A stretch of DNA of 64,000 nt from Streptomyces sp. V4I8 (lineage in GTDB: Bacteria; Actinomycetota; Actinomycetes; Streptomycetales; Streptomycetaceae), in assembly GCF_041261225.1 (NCBI RefSeq), contig NZ_JBGCCN010000002.1:310001-374000 (forward strand). The letters are read 5' to 3'. A program made the position numbers and the translations under genes. The notes beneath the pieces were generated by a model that was not told where the DNA came from, made no database searches, and saw only the letters and a list, made by a program, of their open reading frames with translations. This document shows, piece by piece, positions 56,301 through 64,000 of the stretch (positions are counted from its first letter, which is position 1; the number at the start of each line of letters is the position of its first letter).

Positions 56301-56591
56301 ACGGCCGCTCCCCCTCACAGCGACATGAGTCCCCCTCAACCTGGCACCGAGGCCCAACTCGCGGCGCTGTGGAGCGAACTGCTGGACGAACCCGTGCGGC
56401 ACCGATCCGACGAGTTCTCCCTGCTGGGCGGAAACAGCATTTTGACCACCCGCCTGGCCGCCCTGATACACGAACGGCTCGGCGTGTCGCTGAGTGTCCG
56501 TGAGGTGACCTCCGCCTCCCAGCTGCGCGACCTGGCGGCGTTGATCGATGAACGGGCCGTTGTGCCCACCCCGGCAGCGGACAGGAGGTGA
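53355..56591 (+). CDS. Nonribosomal peptide synthetase, Cy-A(Cys)-T
   Basis: About 1078 residues from ATG 53355 (ATG 53376 is possible). The first ~440 form a heterocyclization domain: PITPIQEAYWTARQ, DLLVADGRS with the Cy pair D162/D167, GRVRVHPHVTRVVGDFSNL and TQTPQVWIDHQVFQLDG. The adenylation domain follows, with LFTSGSTGTPKGVEMSH near 632. Its pocket residues read by alignment as D-L-Y-N-L-S-M-I-W (FDLSVYDVFG, TIWNSVP, VLLSGDW, AMGGATEAGIW), a cysteine-type code. A carrier domain closes it, LLGGNSILTT with Ser about 1028. Such modules load Cys and cyclise it to a thiazoline. No thioesterase or epimerase domain is present. P450, thioesterase, ACP and KS genes follow. Confidence 0.9.
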   Translation: MSRKQPRMSECETARLDEHQSRPLIRTQQPFPITPIQEAYWTARQGGHALGGIGCQVYMEFDGKYIEPERMKQAVDALARRHGMLRAGFLPDGRQYLRDDASWHGLTLLDLRKHVGEAVEERLSALRERLSHQQLDVENGEVFALHLTRLPTGVVRLHCRFDLLVADGRSIQIILGELARLYTDSAARLAPIDYDFPRYLQDCRTELAPARAKDEKYWTDRIGDMPLGPNLPLATAPETIECPRFRRHEQAIPARTWAMLGTHAKRHGMTRAMTVAAAYCEVLARWSTNPRFLLNVPYFGRVRVHPHVTRVVGDFSNLVPVVADLADSCSFAEQARNLQRTFEEGRKHNAYHGVEILRALRSHHRGEGNPAPVVFTYNVFDAFGDDLVPADFRQALGHPGYIVTQTPQVWIDHQVFQLDGEAQLVWDAVDGLFPPGMVEDMFDAEIELLERLAADQHAWRSQATPSLPARQRATRRLLNDTSASITPDSLHSSFFKRASRTPHHPALLWGRDQVMSYSDLAQRALRVAHGLCAAGVRPGDVVAVNAVKGPDQIVAALGVLAASAAYLPLGSSWPPARHTQVLGVGDVRFAVDTMPGTLTWPQAVKPLSLDTAIAGSALDAPLPCSPEQPAYVLFTSGSTGTPKGVEMSHQSALNTLAWVNRTCEVGAQDRVLALSALEFDLSVYDVFGLLSAGGSVVLPLEEQRQDARAWWDLLERHGVTIWNSVPILLESLLSAAPDQPLPNSLRTVLLSGDWIAPGLPARIRSRGGARRVLAMGGATEAGIWSTVHDAGDVAEDAAWIPYGSPLANQTLRVVDTQGRECPDWVPGELWIGGAGLAGGYLKDPVRTAERFVVHDGERWYRTGDLVRYRHDGELEILGRIDLQVKVNGLRIELGEIETALTSHASVAQAVTVAVPTHKPRDHRLVSYVVPAGDIIPLEAVHAHLAANLPRHCLPSRLIVLDELPLTSNGKVDRATLTSWAAETAAPPHSDMSPPQPGTEAQLAALWSELLDEPVRHRSDEFSLLGGNSILTTRLAALIHERLGVSLSVREVTSASQLRDLAALIDERAVVPTPAADRR

Positions 56592-56597
56592 TGAGCG

Positions 56598-57833
56598 GTG
56601 TATACGTCTCCGACTGACGATCTTGCCCTCCTGGCACAACCTGCCGGTCGCCTCGACCCCTATCCGCTCTACGACCGTCTCCGCGTCCGTCCGGCCACCT
56701 ACGACGAGCGGCACAAAGCCGTCCTGCTGTTCAACTACCAGGACTGCGCCGAAGCGCTGTCGTTGAGGGACTTCACACGCCCCGACCACACATGGCTGTG
56801 CCGCAGAATCCCCGACTGGGCCGATCACCTCTCGGTCAGAGCCTTCATGCGCATGATGCAGTTCGGTGATCAGGAGTCACATCCGCGACGGCGGGGGACG
56901 GTCAACCGCTTCTTCAGTAAACGCCGCATCGACGCTCTGCTGCACGCCGAGTCAGAGCGCCTGGACAGACTCCTGGAGGAGATGACCGAGCGCTTCCACG
57001 AGGAAGGTGAGGTGGACCTGCAGGAAGCCCTATCCTTCCGACTGCCCAGTATCACCATCGCCGGGGTGCTCGGGATCGATGAGCGGGACCTCGCCAATTT
57101 CCGTCCCGCAACGCTGGCATTCGCGAATCTGCTGGAGCCAGGTCTCACGCCGGCCGACCTCGCCGCCGCCGACGACAGCTTCCGCCTCCTTTGCGAGTTC
57201 TTCGCCGATGTCATCCTCCATCGCCGCCGTCATCCCGACGATCACCTTGTCAGCCATCTCGTCCAGGTCCATGACAGCGACCCGACCGCCCTGTCCGCGG
57301 ACGAACTCATCGCCATGATGATCTCCATCTTCGGCGCAGGAACCATCAACACCAGCGGATTCATCGGCAATGGCGTGGTCGCCCTGCTCGAACACCCCCG
57401 GGTGCTCGAGCACTTGCTCGCCCACCCCGAGGCCATTGATACCGTCATGACCGAGATCCTCCGATACGACGCCCCCATGCAAGTGACCCGGCGGATGACT
57501 GTCCGGGACGTCGAGGTGGGTGGTGAGATCCTGCCAGCCGGTACGGAACTGGGCGTCGTGCTCGGGGCGGCGAACCGCGACCCCGCGGTGTTCAGCGATC
57601 CGCACCGGTTCCAGCCGGGGCGCACCGGCCCGCCACCGCTGAGCTTCGGGGGCGGCCCATACTTCTGCATCGGGGCAGCAATGGCTAGGCAGGAAGGAGC
57701 ACTTGTCTTCAGAAGGCTCCTCCACCGCTTCCCGGGTCTGAAACTCGCCCGGCGCCCTCAGCACAACGAACGGTCCGTGCTGCGCGGTTACCTCACCTTG
57801 CCGGTGACCCTGACACAACTCGACCGATCATGA
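56598..57833 (+). CDS. Cytochrome P450
   Basis: GTG 56598 lies nine bases after AGGAGG, seven bases past the NRPS stop. The 411-residue protein has EILRYDAPMQVTRR (ExxR), the heme loop LSFGGGPYFCIGAAMAR with Cys about 357, and an I-helix FGAGTINTSGFIG. The usual acidic residue before the I-helix Thr is replaced (AGTINT), as in some unusual biosynthetic P450s. It probably oxidises a carrier-bound intermediate or the released product. Four bases overlap the thioesterase gene. Confidence 0.92.
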   Translation: MYTSPTDDLALLAQPAGRLDPYPLYDRLRVRPATYDERHKAVLLFNYQDCAEALSLRDFTRPDHTWLCRRIPDWADHLSVRAFMRMMQFGDQESHPRRRGTVNRFFSKRRIDALLHAESERLDRLLEEMTERFHEEGEVDLQEALSFRLPSITIAGVLGIDERDLANFRPATLAFANLLEPGLTPADLAAADDSFRLLCEFFADVILHRRRHPDDHLVSHLVQVHDSDPTALSADELIAMMISIFGAGTINTSGFIGNGVVALLEHPRVLEHLLAHPEAIDTVMTEILRYDAPMQVTRRMTVRDVEVGGEILPAGTELGVVLGAANRDPAVFSDPHRFQPGRTGPPPLSFGGGPYFCIGAAMARQEGALVFRRLLHRFPGLKLARRPQHNERSVLRGYLTLPVTLTQLDRS

Positions 57834-58600
57834 GTGTCCCGCCCCCATGGCGCCGGACCCTCCGCAGGCTGAGCGCCCGCCCGACGGGAAACCACGCCAT
57901 TGGACGCTCAATCTGCTTACCACCCGCAGGCGCGGGAGCAGGCTCATTCCACCCCTGGGTATCGCATCACGACCAGGGCGTGGAACTCTGGGCTGCCCAG
58001 CTGCCCGGCCGAGGGGACCGCATCCATGAACGCCCTTTGGAAGCCGTCGATGAGGCGGCCCGCCAGGTGGCCCTCGCGGTGCAGTGGCTCGAAGGGCTGC
58101 CCTACGTCCTGTTCGGCCACAGCCTCGGCGCCCTGCTGGCCTTCGAAATCGTCCACCTCCTCCATGAACAGCAACTCCCCCCTCCCCGCAGTCTCATCGT
58201 CTCCGGATGCTCCGCCCCAGGCGCCGAGACGCGCACGAACACGCCTCTGGACACCGACGCCCAAGTAATCGCCGAGGCAAGGCGTATCGGACTGCCCGCC
58301 GAGCTGCTCGCCGACAGCAGCTTCGCGGAACTGGTACTCCCGGCCCTGCGTGGTGACTTGCGCATGTTCCACTCCTACGTACTTCGGCCACGCGCTCCGA
58401 CGACCTGTCCCATCGCCGTCTGCATGGGTGCCCACGACCCGTATGTCAGCGCCGCCGGCGCTCACGCATGGGCGGCTCACACCACTCGATTCCAAGGAGT
58501 GCACACGCTGCCCGGCAACCACGACTACCTAGCGTCAACCGCCTCTGGTCTGAGTTCCTTCGTGTGCGACGCCCTCCGCCTCACCACAGGCCACAGATAG
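57830..58600 (+). CDS. Type II thioesterase
   Basis: ATG 57830 overlaps the P450 stop. The 256-residue alpha/beta hydrolase has LPPAGAGAGSFHPW near the N-terminus, GHSLG with the nucleophile Ser about 98, MGAHDPYVS (Asp) and LPGNHDYL (His). Type II thioesterases clear misloaded carrier domains; here they would serve the NRPS and ACP. An extra ~25 residues precede the core, so a later start is possible. Confidence 0.9.
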   Translation: MSVPPPWRRTLRRLSARPTGNHAIGRSICLPPAGAGAGSFHPWVSHHDQGVELWAAQLPGRGDRIHERPLEAVDEAARQVALAVQWLEGLPYVLFGHSLGALLAFEIVHLLHEQQLPPPRSLIVSGCSAPGAETRTNTPLDTDAQVIAEARRIGLPAELLADSSFAELVLPALRGDLRMFHSYVLRPRAPTTCPIAVCMGAHDPYVSAAGAHAWAAHTTRFQGVHTLPGNHDYLASTASGLSSFVCDALRLTTGHR

Positions 58601-58703
58601 CGCGAGAAGAGCTGCCTCCGGTGTCCACTACCGCGGGCATGACGCGCGCTCTGACGCTGAAACTCACTCTCATTTTCCACTTCCAGCGCCTGGAGGAATC
58701 ACC

Positions 58704-58943
58704 ATGGAAAGCATGTACTGCACATTGACGCGGATTCTGTCGGAAAAATTTGAGGTTCCCGAATCCAGCGTGCAGCCGGAGGCCACACTGAAGTCGCTGG
58801 ACCTAGACTCGCTGGCCATCGCAGAATTCCTGGCCATGCTCCAGGAAGAATGCGGAGTTTCTATTCGCGATGGCGACCTCCCGGTGGACGCCACGGTGAG
58901 GCAGGTAATCGCCGTGATCACCAGCAAGCAGTCGGCCGGGTGA
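58704..58943 (+). CDS. Acyl carrier protein
   Basis: ATG 58704 follows GGAGGAATCACC. The 79-residue protein has the phosphopantetheine site LDLDSLAIAEF with Ser about 36. It differs from the fatty-acid ACP in detail and is placed directly before a ketosynthase gene, so it is probably a pathway-specific carrier. One base separates the two genes. Confidence 0.9.
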   Translation: MESMYCTLTRILSEKFEVPESSVQPEATLKSLDLDSLAIAEFLAMLQEECGVSIRDGDLPVDATVRQVIAVITSKQSAG

Positions 58944-58944
58944 G

Positions 58945-60168
58945 ATGAGCGCCATCGCTGTCACCGGAATCGGGTTGGTGTCTCCGGCGGGCATGGGACG
59001 CGAGGAATCCTGGCGACGCGTGTGTGATGGGTTGCCCACTGCCGCTGCGGATCCCCAGCTGGACGGCCTGCCCGTCTCCTTCTCATGCCGTGTCCCTGGC
59101 TTCAACGCTGCTGCCCTGTTGGGGGCCAGCAAAGCCTGGCGCTATGACCGCTGCACACAGATGGGGCTCGTTGCAGCACACGAAGCAGTGGCTGATGCCC
59201 AGCTCGCACCCGAAGCATGGCGGCACGAGCGAGTCGCCGTCGTTGTGGGGACCGCATTCGGAGGCGCAGGTACGTACGACGAACAACATTGCAGGTTTTT
59301 GAAGGCCGGTGCTGAGGGCCTGTCGCCGATGATGCTGACCAAATACCTGCCCAATATGCTGGCAGGGCACATCGCCCTGTCGTTGAGCGCGCGCGGGCCC
59401 AGCCAGCAGGTGAGCACTGCCTGCGCGTCAGGTATAACGGCCATCGGCACGGCGATGGCCTGGCTGCGTTCTGGCGTCTGCGACATTGCTCTCGCTGGTG
59501 CGGCCGATGCCGCCGTCACTCCCTTGTTAGTTGCTGCGTTCGCGCGCATCGGCGCGCTGTCGCGAAGAAATGACAACCCATTGGGAGCATGCCGGCCCTT
59601 CGACGCTGGCCACGACGGATTCGTCATGGGAGAAGGGGCAGGAATGCTTGTCCTGGAGCGTGCTGAGGACGCACGCGCCCGCGGCCGACCTGGATATGCG
59701 CTGCTCGTGGGCTATGGGGCATCGTGCGATGCCCACCACGCGGTCGCGCCGCATCCGGAGGGCCGTGGCGCAGAAGCGGCCATCCGCGCAGCCCTCGCCG
59801 ACGCTGGCGCCGACCCAGCCGAGGTAGACCATGTCAATGCCCATGGAACCTCCACCCCACTGAACGATTCCATCGAAAGCATGGTGATCAGCCGAGTCCT
59901 GCCCCAGGGCCCCTCGGTGACATCAACCAAAGGCGTCACCGGGCATCTCCTGGGAGGTGCCGGAGCAGTAGAGGCCGCGTTCACTGCATTGACTGTCGCC
60001 CGCTGTCTCGTACCTCCGACGGCCAACCTTCAACACATAGGGCCAGAAATAGCAATCCAGCCCGTAGGTAAGCAAGCCATCCACCAACACGTAGAGCTCG
60101 CATTGAACAACTCCTTCGGCTTCGGCGGACACAACGCTGTCGTGGCCTTTCGGCCTGCGCCCGAATAA
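58945..60168 (+). CDS. Beta-ketoacyl synthase, FabF/type II PKS-like
   Basis: The 407-residue ketosynthase begins MSAIAVTGIGLVSPAGMG and keeps the catalytic triad: STACASG (Cys about 160), VNAHGTSTPLND (His) and STKGVTGHLLGG (Lys/His). It is a FabF-like elongating KS and not the chain-length-factor partner. With the ACP it may elongate an acyl group attached to, or accepting from, the cysteine unit. A self-resistance FabF is another possibility. The set ends here; a truncated IS5 follows. Confidence 0.9.
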   Translation: MSAIAVTGIGLVSPAGMGREESWRRVCDGLPTAAADPQLDGLPVSFSCRVPGFNAAALLGASKAWRYDRCTQMGLVAAHEAVADAQLAPEAWRHERVAVVVGTAFGGAGTYDEQHCRFLKAGAEGLSPMMLTKYLPNMLAGHIALSLSARGPSQQVSTACASGITAIGTAMAWLRSGVCDIALAGAADAAVTPLLVAAFARIGALSRRNDNPLGACRPFDAGHDGFVMGEGAGMLVLERAEDARARGRPGYALLVGYGASCDAHHAVAPHPEGRGAEAAIRAALADAGADPAEVDHVNAHGTSTPLNDSIESMVISRVLPQGPSVTSTKGVTGHLLGGAGAVEAAFTALTVARCLVPPTANLQHIGPEIAIQPVGKQAIHQHVELALNNSFGFGGHNAVVAFRPAPE

Positions 60169-60272
60169 GACCGCGAGGGTTATTCACGGGCTTGGTTTCT
60201 TGATCAGCAAGACGGCCCTGCTCGGTAGCCTGGCGTTTGCGACGACGTCAGTTTTCCATCGGGGTAGGGCCG

Positions 60273-60605
60273 TTGAGGTGGAACGTTACGACAGGGCTGG
60301 AAGCGGATCAACTGGAGGCCTTGGTGGTCCGGGTCCACACGATGCTGGTGGAGGACCCCGATCCGCCCGTGGTGCCGGGACGGATGTGGGCGCTGGGCCT
60401 GTACAAGTCCGTGGTCCTGGTGTTGTTCCTGCTGCGGCAGAACCCCGTCCAGCAAGCGGCGGCGGAACTGTTCCACATCTCCCAGGCCACCGTCTCGCGC
60501 CGGTGGACCACGCTGCTCCCGGTGGTGGAGACGGCCCTGGCCGAGCATGTGCCCGACCCCGCCGACGCCTCACACGGCAGGATCGTCCTGGTCGACGGGA
60601 CTGCG
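60273..60605 (+). pseudogene. IS5-family transposase, N-terminal fragment
   Basis: From TTG 60273 the frame reads RWNVTTGLEADQLEALVV, then LGLYKSVVLVLFLLRQNPVQ and HISQATVSRRW, an HTH_Tnp_4-like domain, and ends VLVDGTAVRS. The catalytic core is missing and the frame runs on into unrelated DNA. No right end was found. Confidence 0.7.
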
Positions 60606-60665
60606 GTGAGATCCGGGAGAAGGAGGCCAGGAACCGTTGGGCGGTGCCGACACGGCGGAAGCCCT

Positions 60666-61134
60666 CAAGTTGCTGGTGTGGCAGGTGCGTTGGGGTATCG
60701 CGGAAGTGTTCGTGTGTGCCGTTGTCAAGGCTGTCGCTGTCAGGTGGGTGGCTCCAGTGATGTGGTGCCAGGTGGTGAAGCGGCGGTTCACCACTGCTCG
60801 GCAGGCAGGACCCCGTCTACCGGTGGCGCCGGGCCTGTGGTTGCCGGGGCGGCGCTCCGGCAACCATGGGTCGCTCCCCTTCTGCATGGTGCCGCATGTG
60901 CCTGTGGTTGGCGCTTCCGAGCGCCCTGTCTGCGCGCTGGTTCACGCCCCTGTCAGGTCTGTCGGGTTCGCGTCACACTGTTCCTGGCCTGGGCGGTTAC
61001 GTGATGTGAACTACCGTCCGGTGGTGCCCGGCCCAGGGGTAGGGGAGTGTGCGATGAAGACAATCTCCACCGTGGGGTCGCGGTTCGCGGTCCTGGCCGG
61101 TGCGTCGATCCTGCTGGCGGGTGGGATGGTCACT
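60666..61134 (+). repeat. 469-bp direct repeat, copy 2
   Basis: This matches 26077-26545. It carries the upstream region and the signal peptide codons of the RTX gene at 61054. In this copy the gene continues intact. The left edge abuts IS5-derived sequence. Confidence 0.85.
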
Positions 61135-61944
61135 GGTCTTCCGGTGGCCGCTGCGGATGTGGTCACGTGCAACGGGCTGCCCGCCACGATCACTGGCACG
61201 GGCGGCAACGACACCCTGACCGGCACCGTTGGGCCGGATGTGATTGCTGGTCTGGGCGGCGACGACACCATCTCCGGTGCGGGCGGCGACGATGTCATCT
61301 GCGCCGGGGGCGGCAGCGACACCGTCTACGGCGAGTTCCAGACAACAGGCGATCTTGCCGTTGGCACCGACACGATCTTCGGCGAAGGCGGCGGTGACCT
61401 GCTGATCGGGGATTTTGAGACATCGGTGATTGCCGCGAGTGGGGGCGGTCCCACCAGCGGTGACAGCATCTCCGGCGGGGAGGGGGCTGATGTCCTCGTC
61501 GGCGACGTTCGCTACCTGACCGTGGCCACAGCCACTGTGGCGGTGGCGTCCGGCAATGACCAGCTCGACGGCGGCGAGGGTGGCGACACGATCTACGGAC
61601 AGGGACAGAACCTGGAGATCCCAGTGGGCCAGGCCGGCGTCGCAGGCAGCAACAACACGATTAGCGGTGGCGCAGGTGCGGGCGCGGACACGATCTTCGG
61701 CGGCTGGGACACGATCAGCGGGAGTGGAACCGTCGTGTCGGACGGCAACCGCGACACCATCAACGCCGGCGACGGAGGCGATGTCATCTACGGGGATGTC
61801 AAGACGGGCAACGACAAGCTGGTTCCGGTCGGGGCCGGGTTCTCCGACACGATCGACGGCGGCGGCGGCAGTGACTCCGGGGACGCTGGACCTGGCACCG
61901 ACACGTGCACCAACACCGAGACCGTCGCCAACTGCGAACTCTGA
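61054..61944 (+). CDS. Secreted RTX-type calcium-binding repeat protein
   Basis: ATG 61054 follows GGGGAG. The 296-residue protein opens with a signal peptide (FAVLAGASILLAGGMVTG, cleavage near AAADVV). It then has glycine-rich nonapeptide repeats of the GGxGxD type (TGTGGNDTLTG, GLGGDDTISGAGGDDVIC, GEGGGDLLIG, GGEGADVLVG, GGEGGDTIYG, GDGGDVIYG). Such repeats bind calcium in a parallel beta roll. There is no catalytic domain; cysteines near both ends may form disulphides. It is probably an extracellular structural or adhesive protein. An identical upstream region occurs at 26.1 kb. Confidence 0.82.
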   Translation: MKTISTVGSRFAVLAGASILLAGGMVTGLPVAAADVVTCNGLPATITGTGGNDTLTGTVGPDVIAGLGGDDTISGAGGDDVICAGGGSDTVYGEFQTTGDLAVGTDTIFGEGGGDLLIGDFETSVIAASGGGPTSGDSISGGEGADVLVGDVRYLTVATATVAVASGNDQLDGGEGGDTIYGQGQNLEIPVGQAGVAGSNNTISGGAGAGADTIFGGWDTISGSGTVVSDGNRDTINAGDGGDVIYGDVKTGNDKLVPVGAGFSDTIDGGGGSDSGDAGPGTDTCTNTETVANCEL

Positions 61945-62174
61945 CACCCCTGTCGGCACGACCGGACCCGGGCCGGGCGGATCATAGTGGGCCGGGAAGC
62001 ACGGGCAGTCCGGTGCGCCGCCGCTGTCAGTGGCGCACCGGGCAGGCCCTGGTCCGGGCGGAACCACAGGTGGGGGCGAGAAGCTTCCGGAGTGGAAGGC
62101 CGTACAACGGGTTCAGCCAGGCCGCTGGGTTCACTCTGGCTGAACCCGTGCTTGCTCCGTGCGTGCTTGCCGTC

Positions 62175-62365
62175 GTCCAGCGGGGTTGGGCTGGGTCGAT
62201 CTTGAGTAGTTCGAGCAGGCGGAGCTGGATCTTCTCGGGGACGAGGATCTGGGGTGGTGAGCCGTTGTGGGCGGGAAGGTAGCGGATCCGGCTGAGTGCG
62301 AAGAAGATCAGGCGTCCGGTGGGCTTCACGGTTCGGTTGTCGAAGGCGTAGAAGCCGACGAGGCG
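62175..62365 (-). pseudogene. IS1634-like transposase, C-terminal fragment
   Basis: The minus strand encodes FYAFDNRTVKPTGRLIFFAL, then PPQILVPEKIQLRLLELLKI and DPAQPRW. This aligns with the C-terminus of the IS1634 transposase at 43900 (PTGRMVFYHLGEL, LHLLDLLDTDIGQTRW). Only the tail is left. Confidence 0.6.
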
Positions 62366-62431
62366 GCAGTGTCACGTTGGCGAAGCCTCGTGAGATGATC
62401 TTCGAGTTGGTCATCGTGGGAGGGGCTGCTT

Positions 62432-62545
62432 GTGGACACGCCGCCGTCGTACAAGGGGCATCGGTACCCGGTGGAGATCATCTCCCACTGCGTGGGGCAG
62501 AGTTATCGTGACTGGATAGGTGTCTCGGTCCGGAGGCGTGCGTGA
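62432..62545 (+). pseudogene. IS6-family transposase, N-terminal fragment
   Basis: GTG 62432, after GGGAGGGG, starts MDTPPSYKGHRYPVEIISHC, the typical opening of actinobacterial IS6-family transposases. It diverges after 21 residues and stops at 62545. The DDE core is absent. Confidence 0.6.
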
Positions 62546-62568
62546 TTGCCGGTTGGCGGGACCGGTGA

Positions 62569-63987
62569 TCAGCCGAGGGCGGGCATCCAGGGGCTGCCGC
62601 GCATGGCCTGGATGAGGACGTCGAGCATGGGCTGCTCGTGTCGGGTGGCGGTGGCCAGGTAGGTGCGGATCGCGGCGAAGTCCTGCGCGCCGTGCAGCGT
62701 GCGCAGGCAGCCGGAGACCTTGATCCGCAGCTTGGCCATCCTGATCGTCTGTTCGGCTGGGTTGTTGTCGAACGGCAGTGTGAGGTCGTGGACCCAGCGC
62801 AGGTAGTCGTTCCAGCGCTTCGTCAGCCGTCTGAACAGGGCGTGGTACTTCGCCTCGGTCTTCGAGCTGCGGGTGGCGGTCGCCTTCAGCCCGTCGGCCA
62901 CCGCCTGGGCCAGCGCCCCAAGCTCACCGTCCTTCACGGACACGGCGATCGCGTCGAGCCCGTCCGCTCGGGCCTCTTCCGCGGCCTTCTTCAGGGCCAG
63001 CACGGCGTCGATGGCGCGGTAGGCCGCGCACCGGGCCTTCTCGCTGCCCCGCTCGGTGACCGCGACCAGTTCGCGTAGTACGTGTGCCGAGCACAAGGCG
63101 TGTTCGGCCTGCGGGTAGGAGTCGTAGGGCGCCCAGGCGTCGTGCATGGCGATGCCGGTGAAGCCGGGCAGTATCCCGGCCGCGTCGATGCCTTCGCGAC
63201 CGCGGCGGCGGTGCACCGACAGGTGTACGAACTGGCCGCTGGAGGCGGAGTGCAGCCAGTGCAGGCACCCGGCGGTGCGGAACCCCGTCTCGTCGAAGAA
63301 CGCCACCGCCGCGCCGGCGACCTTCCCGGCCACGAGACGGCCGAAGGCATCCAGCCGGCTCGCGCAAGTGCGTACCCACGAGGCCACCGTGCCCGGCGCG
63401 ACGGACGCGTCGAAGAGGTCTGCCAGGGCGGTGGCGGTGCGGTCCTTGGACAGGAACTGGCCGTGCATCAGGTAGACGCCGGCGGCCGCGAGACCAGGAC
63501 CGTACTGCACCGGGGCCCGCACGCCCTCGGGACCGGAGGCCTTCTCGCTCCGCCCGCACGCGCACCGGCAGGTCAGGACCTGATGCTCGGTGACCTCCAG
63601 GCCGATACGTTCGGGCAGGTCGAAGACCTGACGCCGCTCGATACCGGCCACGACGGCCCCGGCCAGGTCCGCACCGCAGCCGGCGCAAGGGCCGTGGGGC
63701 CGGTGCTCGACCCGGTGGTCGGGGTCCGCGACCTGCCGCAGCGTGATGCCCTTCTGGCCTTTCGGGCGGCCCGGCCCCCGCCCGGACTTCCCACGCAGAG
63801 ACTTCGGAGCCGGTTTCGCCAGTCCGTCCGAAGACGGCGGCCTGGAAGAGTTCGCCGAGTTCTTCCCCAGCCGGGCCGTCAGGTCCACGACCTGACCCTC
63901 CAGTACCACGATCCGTTCCCGCGCCGCGGCGAGTTCCTCACGCCACTGCACCACCAGAACAGCGAGTTCCTCATAAGAAGGCGGCAC
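62569..63987 (-). CDS. IS66-family transposase (TnpC-like)
   Basis: The 472-residue protein has a leucine-zipper N-terminus (ERIVVLEGQVVDLTARLGKN), a Cys cluster (CAGCGADLAG, CRCACGRSEK) and the DDE_Tnp_IS66 core: VAFFDETGFRTAG, IAMHDAWAPYDSYP and LTLPFDNNPAEQTIRMAKL. The GTG at 63987 is 13 bases from the window end. The frame stays open to the edge, so an upstream start cannot be excluded. Accessory tnpA/tnpB genes are not in view. Confidence 0.88.
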   Translation of the reverse strand: MPPSYEELAVLVVQWREELAAARERIVVLEGQVVDLTARLGKNSANSSRPPSSDGLAKPAPKSLRGKSGRGPGRPKGQKGITLRQVADPDHRVEHRPHGPCAGCGADLAGAVVAGIERRQVFDLPERIGLEVTEHQVLTCRCACGRSEKASGPEGVRAPVQYGPGLAAAGVYLMHGQFLSKDRTATALADLFDASVAPGTVASWVRTCASRLDAFGRLVAGKVAGAAVAFFDETGFRTAGCLHWLHSASSGQFVHLSVHRRRGREGIDAAGILPGFTGIAMHDAWAPYDSYPQAEHALCSAHVLRELVAVTERGSEKARCAAYRAIDAVLALKKAAEEARADGLDAIAVSVKDGELGALAQAVADGLKATATRSSKTEAKYHALFRRLTKRWNDYLRWVHDLTLPFDNNPAEQTIRMAKLRIKVSGCLRTLHGAQDFAAIRTYLATATRHEQPMLDVLIQAMRGSPWMPALG

Positions 63988-64000
63988 AGCAGCATCAGAC

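Noticed and set aside
60997..62067. 356-codon minus-strand frame across the RTX gene
   Set aside because: The plus strand has a signal peptide and regular calcium-binding repeats; the minus frame is only their mirror.
1..64000. CRISPR arrays and tRNA genes
   Set aside because: No regularly spaced 25-40 bp repeats and no tRNA-like cloverleaf with a T-loop were found by reading through the window.

Overview
The window is GC-rich actinomycete DNA, most likely from a Streptomyces chromosome arm or large plasmid. The evidence is the codon use, GTG and TTG starts, a DUF5133 gene, a RAMA-domain gene, zeta-type toxins and the mix of IS families. It is an accessory region in which mobile DNA has repeatedly landed in older mobile DNA. 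No tRNA, rRNA or CRISPR array was seen.

Layout. 1-520: two related MITE-like elements. 0.7-11.7 kb: small accessory genes (STAS protein, DUF5133, RAMA protein), a double zeta toxin, a small acidic protein, and a large STAND-type ATPase/TPR gene split by an IS21 element. 11.8-14.2 kb: a GIY-YIG-like gene and two overlapping winged-helix genes bracketed by a 17-bp motif. 14.4-20.8 kb: IS481, then an IS110 gene broken by two tandem IS701 elements, a group II intron 3' relic and a decayed IS3. 21-22.2 kb: a VapBC toxin-antitoxin pair with a palindromic operator. 22.4-32.3 kb: IS3, a MITE, IS5, a truncated copy of an RTX gene promoter region, and a nest in which IS110 holds IS630, which holds IS256, while the same IS110 gene also holds a second IS5-type element.

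32.5-47.6 kb is the most unusual part. It is a co-directional, tightly spaced run of five large genes: a lysozyme-like protein, a DUF6603 giant, and three large proteins whose family I cannot name. None has an obvious signal peptide. An IS1634 element splits the fourth gene, and removing one target copy restores an in-frame protein of about 1418 residues. 47.9-52.7 kb is a module of two tyrosine-recombinase-like genes with a small HTH gene between them; one recombinase gene is split by an 879-bp IS5-type element nearly identical to the one at 30.5 kb.

53.4-60.2 kb is a compact biosynthetic set: an NRPS with heterocyclization, cysteine-type adenylation and carrier domains, a cytochrome P450, a type II thioesterase, an acyl carrier protein and a ketosynthase. 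It looks like the core of a small sulfur-heterocycle or cysteine-derived metabolite pathway, perhaps incomplete. 60.2-64 kb holds IS fragments, an intact secreted RTX-repeat protein whose promoter and signal-peptide segment is duplicated at 26.1-26.5 kb, and an IS66 transposase at the window edge.

Several interrupted genes (STAND ATPase, IS110 no. 2, tyrosine recombinase, cluster gene 4) rejoin exactly in frame when the insert and one target copy are removed. This supports the element boundaries and suggests fairly recent insertion.
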